A stretch of 5,150 bases of DNA from Flavobacteriales bacterium UBA5871 (GTDB taxonomy: Bacteria; Bacteroidota; Bacteroidia; Flavobacteriales_D; Crocinitomicaceae): NCBI GenBank assembly GCA_002432085.1, contig DJFN01000120.1, positions 1-5,150 of the forward strand, given 5' to 3'. Positions 3,582-5,150 of this stretch are shown in pieces. The notes under the pieces were generated by a model. It was given only the letters and a program-made list of their open reading frames with translations, made no database searches and was not told where the DNA came from. The translations under genes were made by a program, and so were the position numbers. Position 1 is the stretch's first letter. Every line of letters begins with the position of its first letter.

Positions 3582-5150
3582 CTACCTCCGCTTCTTCCCC
3601 TTCGCTTTTCCCTTCTCTCTTTTATCAAACTTCGCAAACGGCTTCTCCTTCTCGCTGCGGCTCGTTTTACGGTCGCGAACGAATGATGGCAGGCGCTCGA
3701 ATGTTTGACCTTCTTCTCCGATAAGTGCCAGGTCGATCTGACGTTTGCGCGGGTGCACTTCCGTGATTTTCACCGTTACCGGGTCGCCGAAGCTGTAGGT
3801 TTTGCCGGTGTCGCGGCCCTCGATGATCATGCGCTTGGCGTCGAACTGGTAGCGGTCGCCCGGGATTTCCTGGAGCGGCACCATGCCTTCGCAGGCGTTT
3901 TCGATCATTTTTACGAAGAGGCCGAATTCGGCTACGCCTGTTACGATGCCTTCGAAAGTTTCGCCTACTTTGTCGTGAACGTAAACCACCTGGAAGTACT
4001 TGTTCGATTCGCGCTCGGCTTCCACGGCTTTGCGTTCCTGGCGCGAAATACGCTTGGCGATATCCTCGAGCGCGGAACCGTATTTGTGTGGCTTCTTTTC
4101 GAGCTCGTCGAGCAGGATGCGGTGCACCATCAGGTCGGCATAACGACGGATAGGCGAGGTGAAGTGCGAGTAGAAATCGAACGCCAGTCCGTAATGACCG
4201 ATATTTTCGACGTCGTAAATGGCCTTCGCCATGCTGCGGATCGCCATCTGCTGAATGATGCCGTATTCGTTTTTCAGGCGGATGTCGTTAAGGAGCTTGT
4301 TGATGCTTTGTGCTGCTTTCTCCGGATTTGAAAACTCGAGCTCGTAGCCGAATTTCTCCAAAAATACATTAAATAATGCGATTTTCTCAGGATCCGGCTT
4401 GTCGTGGATGCGGTAAATGAACGGGATCGTATCGCGGCCTTTTTTCGGCGCACCGATAAATGTCGCCACGCGGCGATTGGCCAGCAGCATGAATTCCTCG
4501 ATGAGCTGATTGGCGTCTTTCGACACTTTCACCGTCACACCGATCGGATCGCCCTTTTCGTTGAGCTGGAAACGCTGCTCTTCCGATTCGATCATGAGCG
4601 CGCCCTTGCGCTGCCGTTCCTTCCGGAGCTTTTTCGCAATGGTGTCCATCAGGTGCAGCTCGGCTTTGTACGGACCTTCGGCGCCCTCGAGGATCACTTG
4701 TGCGTCTTCGTAGGCGAAGCGGTGGTCGGAATGGATCACGGTTTTTCCGAACCATTCCTTGTAAACCTTCGCGTTTTCGTCCATTTCGAACACAGCCGAG
4801 AAGGTGAATTTGTCTTCGTGCGGCCGGAGCGAGCAAACCATATTCGATAGCTGCTCGGGCAGCACCGGGATCACGCGGTCCACGAGGTAAACGGAGTTTC
4901 CACGCTTCAGGGCCTCTTTATCCATCGCGCTGCCGGGGCGCACGTAATGGCTCACATCGGCGATGTGTACGCCTATTTCCCAACGATCGTTTTCCAGCTT
5001 GCGTATCGACAGGGCGTCGTCGAAGTCCTTCGCATCGAAGGGGTCGATGGTGAAAGTGGTGGCGTCGCGGAAATCCCTGCGGGTCCCGTCCCTGATCTCC
5101 GCCTCCGCGACATCGAGAAGGAGCTTCTTGCGGTCCGTGTTCTCCAGCTC
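3582..5150 (-). CDS. rnr: Ribonuclease R, 3'-5' exoribonuclease (N-terminal part off the window)
   Basis: RNase R degrades structured RNA, rRNA and mRNA fragments processively from the 3' end in the cytoplasm. The frame is open to the right edge, giving 522 visible residues; the GTG at 4955 is an internal codon (IADVSHYV). The RNB catalytic domain is nearly complete. Its metal-binding Asp cluster, TIDPFDAKDFDDALS, has Asp36, 42, 44 and 45. The RNase II signature lies at 319-343 (HYGL..., TSPIRRYADLMVH). An S1 RNA-binding domain covers about 395-477 (GETFEGIVTGV, EFGLFVK, QIDLALI), and a Lys/Arg-rich tail at about 490-522 ends GKKRR, as in many RNase R proteins. The missing N-terminus should hold the cold-shock domains, about 200-250 residues judging by E. 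coli Rnr (813). The S1 domain plus basic tail favours RNase R over RNase II. Codon use is GC-rich, unlike the island to its left. This is core genome. Confidence 0.96.
   Translation of the reverse strand, partial: ELENTDRKKLLLDVAEAEIRDGTRRDFRDATTFTIDPFDAKDFDDALSIRKLENDRWEIGVHIADVSHYVRPGSAMDKEALKRGNSVYLVDRVIPVLPEQLSNMVCSLRPHEDKFTFSAVFEMDENAKVYKEWFGKTVIHSDHRFAYEDAQVILEGAEGPYKAELHLMDTIAKKLRKERQRKGALMIESEEQRFQLNEKGDPIGVTVKVSKDANQLIEEFMLLANRRVATFIGAPKKGRDTIPFIYRIHDKPDPEKIALFNVFLEKFGYELEFSNPEKAAQSINKLLNDIRLKNEYGIIQQMAIRSMAKAIYDVENIGHYGLAFDFYSHFTSPIRRYADLMVHRILLDELEKKPHKYGSALEDIAKRISRQERKAVEAERESNKYFQVVYVHDKVGETFEGIVTGVAEFGLFVKMIENACEGMVPLQEIPGDRYQFDAKRMIIEGRDTGKTYSFGDPVTVKITEVHPRKRQIDLALIGEEGQTFERLPSFVRDRKTSRSEKEKPFAKFDKREKGKAKGKKRR

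Noticed and set aside
2340..3584. Eight-base match AATAACTA at 2340-2347 and 3577-3584 as a target duplication
   Set aside because: The right copy overlaps the rnr stop, neither copy abuts a GG-type IS end, and an 8-base match among so many comparisons is likely by chance.
3469..3708. Small plus-strand frame between the IS and rnr
   Set aside because: More than half of it lies opposite the rnr 3' end, and the translation is low-complexity Phe/Leu/Arg text mirroring the rnr basic tail.
3705..4331. Long open frame on the plus strand opposite rnr, and others at 4404-4850 (+) and 4387-4836 (-)
   Set aside because: They lie inside rnr, which has clear RNB and S1 motifs. Long shadow frames are expected in GC-rich coding DNA, and their translations show no recognisable motif.
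4953..4955. GTG as the start of rnr
   Set aside because: The frame continues to the right edge with the essential Asp cluster upstream (about 5016-5045), so this is an internal Val codon.

Overview
The window looks like Bacteroidota DNA, most likely Cytophagales/Chitinophagales-type. The RHS core has the wording common in that phylum (PFGM, TGKEQD, DPLKAMYPSMSPY), no Shine-Dalgarno-rich starts are visible, and a GC-rich housekeeping gene sits beside AT-rich accessory DNA. This assignment is an inference from protein style only.

Layout, left to right. (1) Positions 1-1484 (+) hold the 3' end of a large RHS/YD-repeat polymorphic toxin gene whose 5' part lies off the window. It shows a lectin-like beta-sandwich, the RHS core ending at DPDGR, and a variable C-terminal module of about 296 residues. 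That module carries an AHSMG nucleophile elbow, so it is a predicted lipase/esterase-like alpha/beta-hydrolase toxin. (2) A stem-loop at 1503-1538 separates it from a convergent small lipoprotein gene, 1546-2094 (-), which is AT-rich and unrecognised. Its position and predicted periplasmic or membrane location make it a candidate immunity protein, although its orientation is opposite to the usual toxin-immunity order. (3) Positions 2095-2704 hold no intact gene. They contain an orphan RHS fragment (2148-2351 plus an unrelated tail to 2441), three clear and two looser copies of a short GGTAATGTTCCAG-type repeat, one perfect intrinsic terminator (2537-2565), and a second hairpin just ahead of a transposase. 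(4) Positions 2705-3421 (+) hold an intact single-ORF IS1-family transposase with zinc finger, HTH and DDE residues. (5) Positions 3582-5150 (-) hold the C-terminal two thirds or so of RNase R (rnr), cut by the right edge and ending convergent to the transposase.

Taken together, this is the edge of an accessory toxin island next to a core gene. The RHS toxin tip and the lipoprotein may act as an effector-immunity pair. The orphan RHS piece, the repeats and the IS are the debris and tools of RHS module turnover. Hand GC counts of single 60-base rows fit a mosaic: about 52% in the RHS part (241-300), 40% in the toxin (961-1020), 32% in the lipoprotein (1801-1860) and 63% in rnr (3841-3900). The strongest candidate for something undescribed is the toxin plus lipoprotein pair; the repeat cluster that begins where the orphan RHS homology stops is second.
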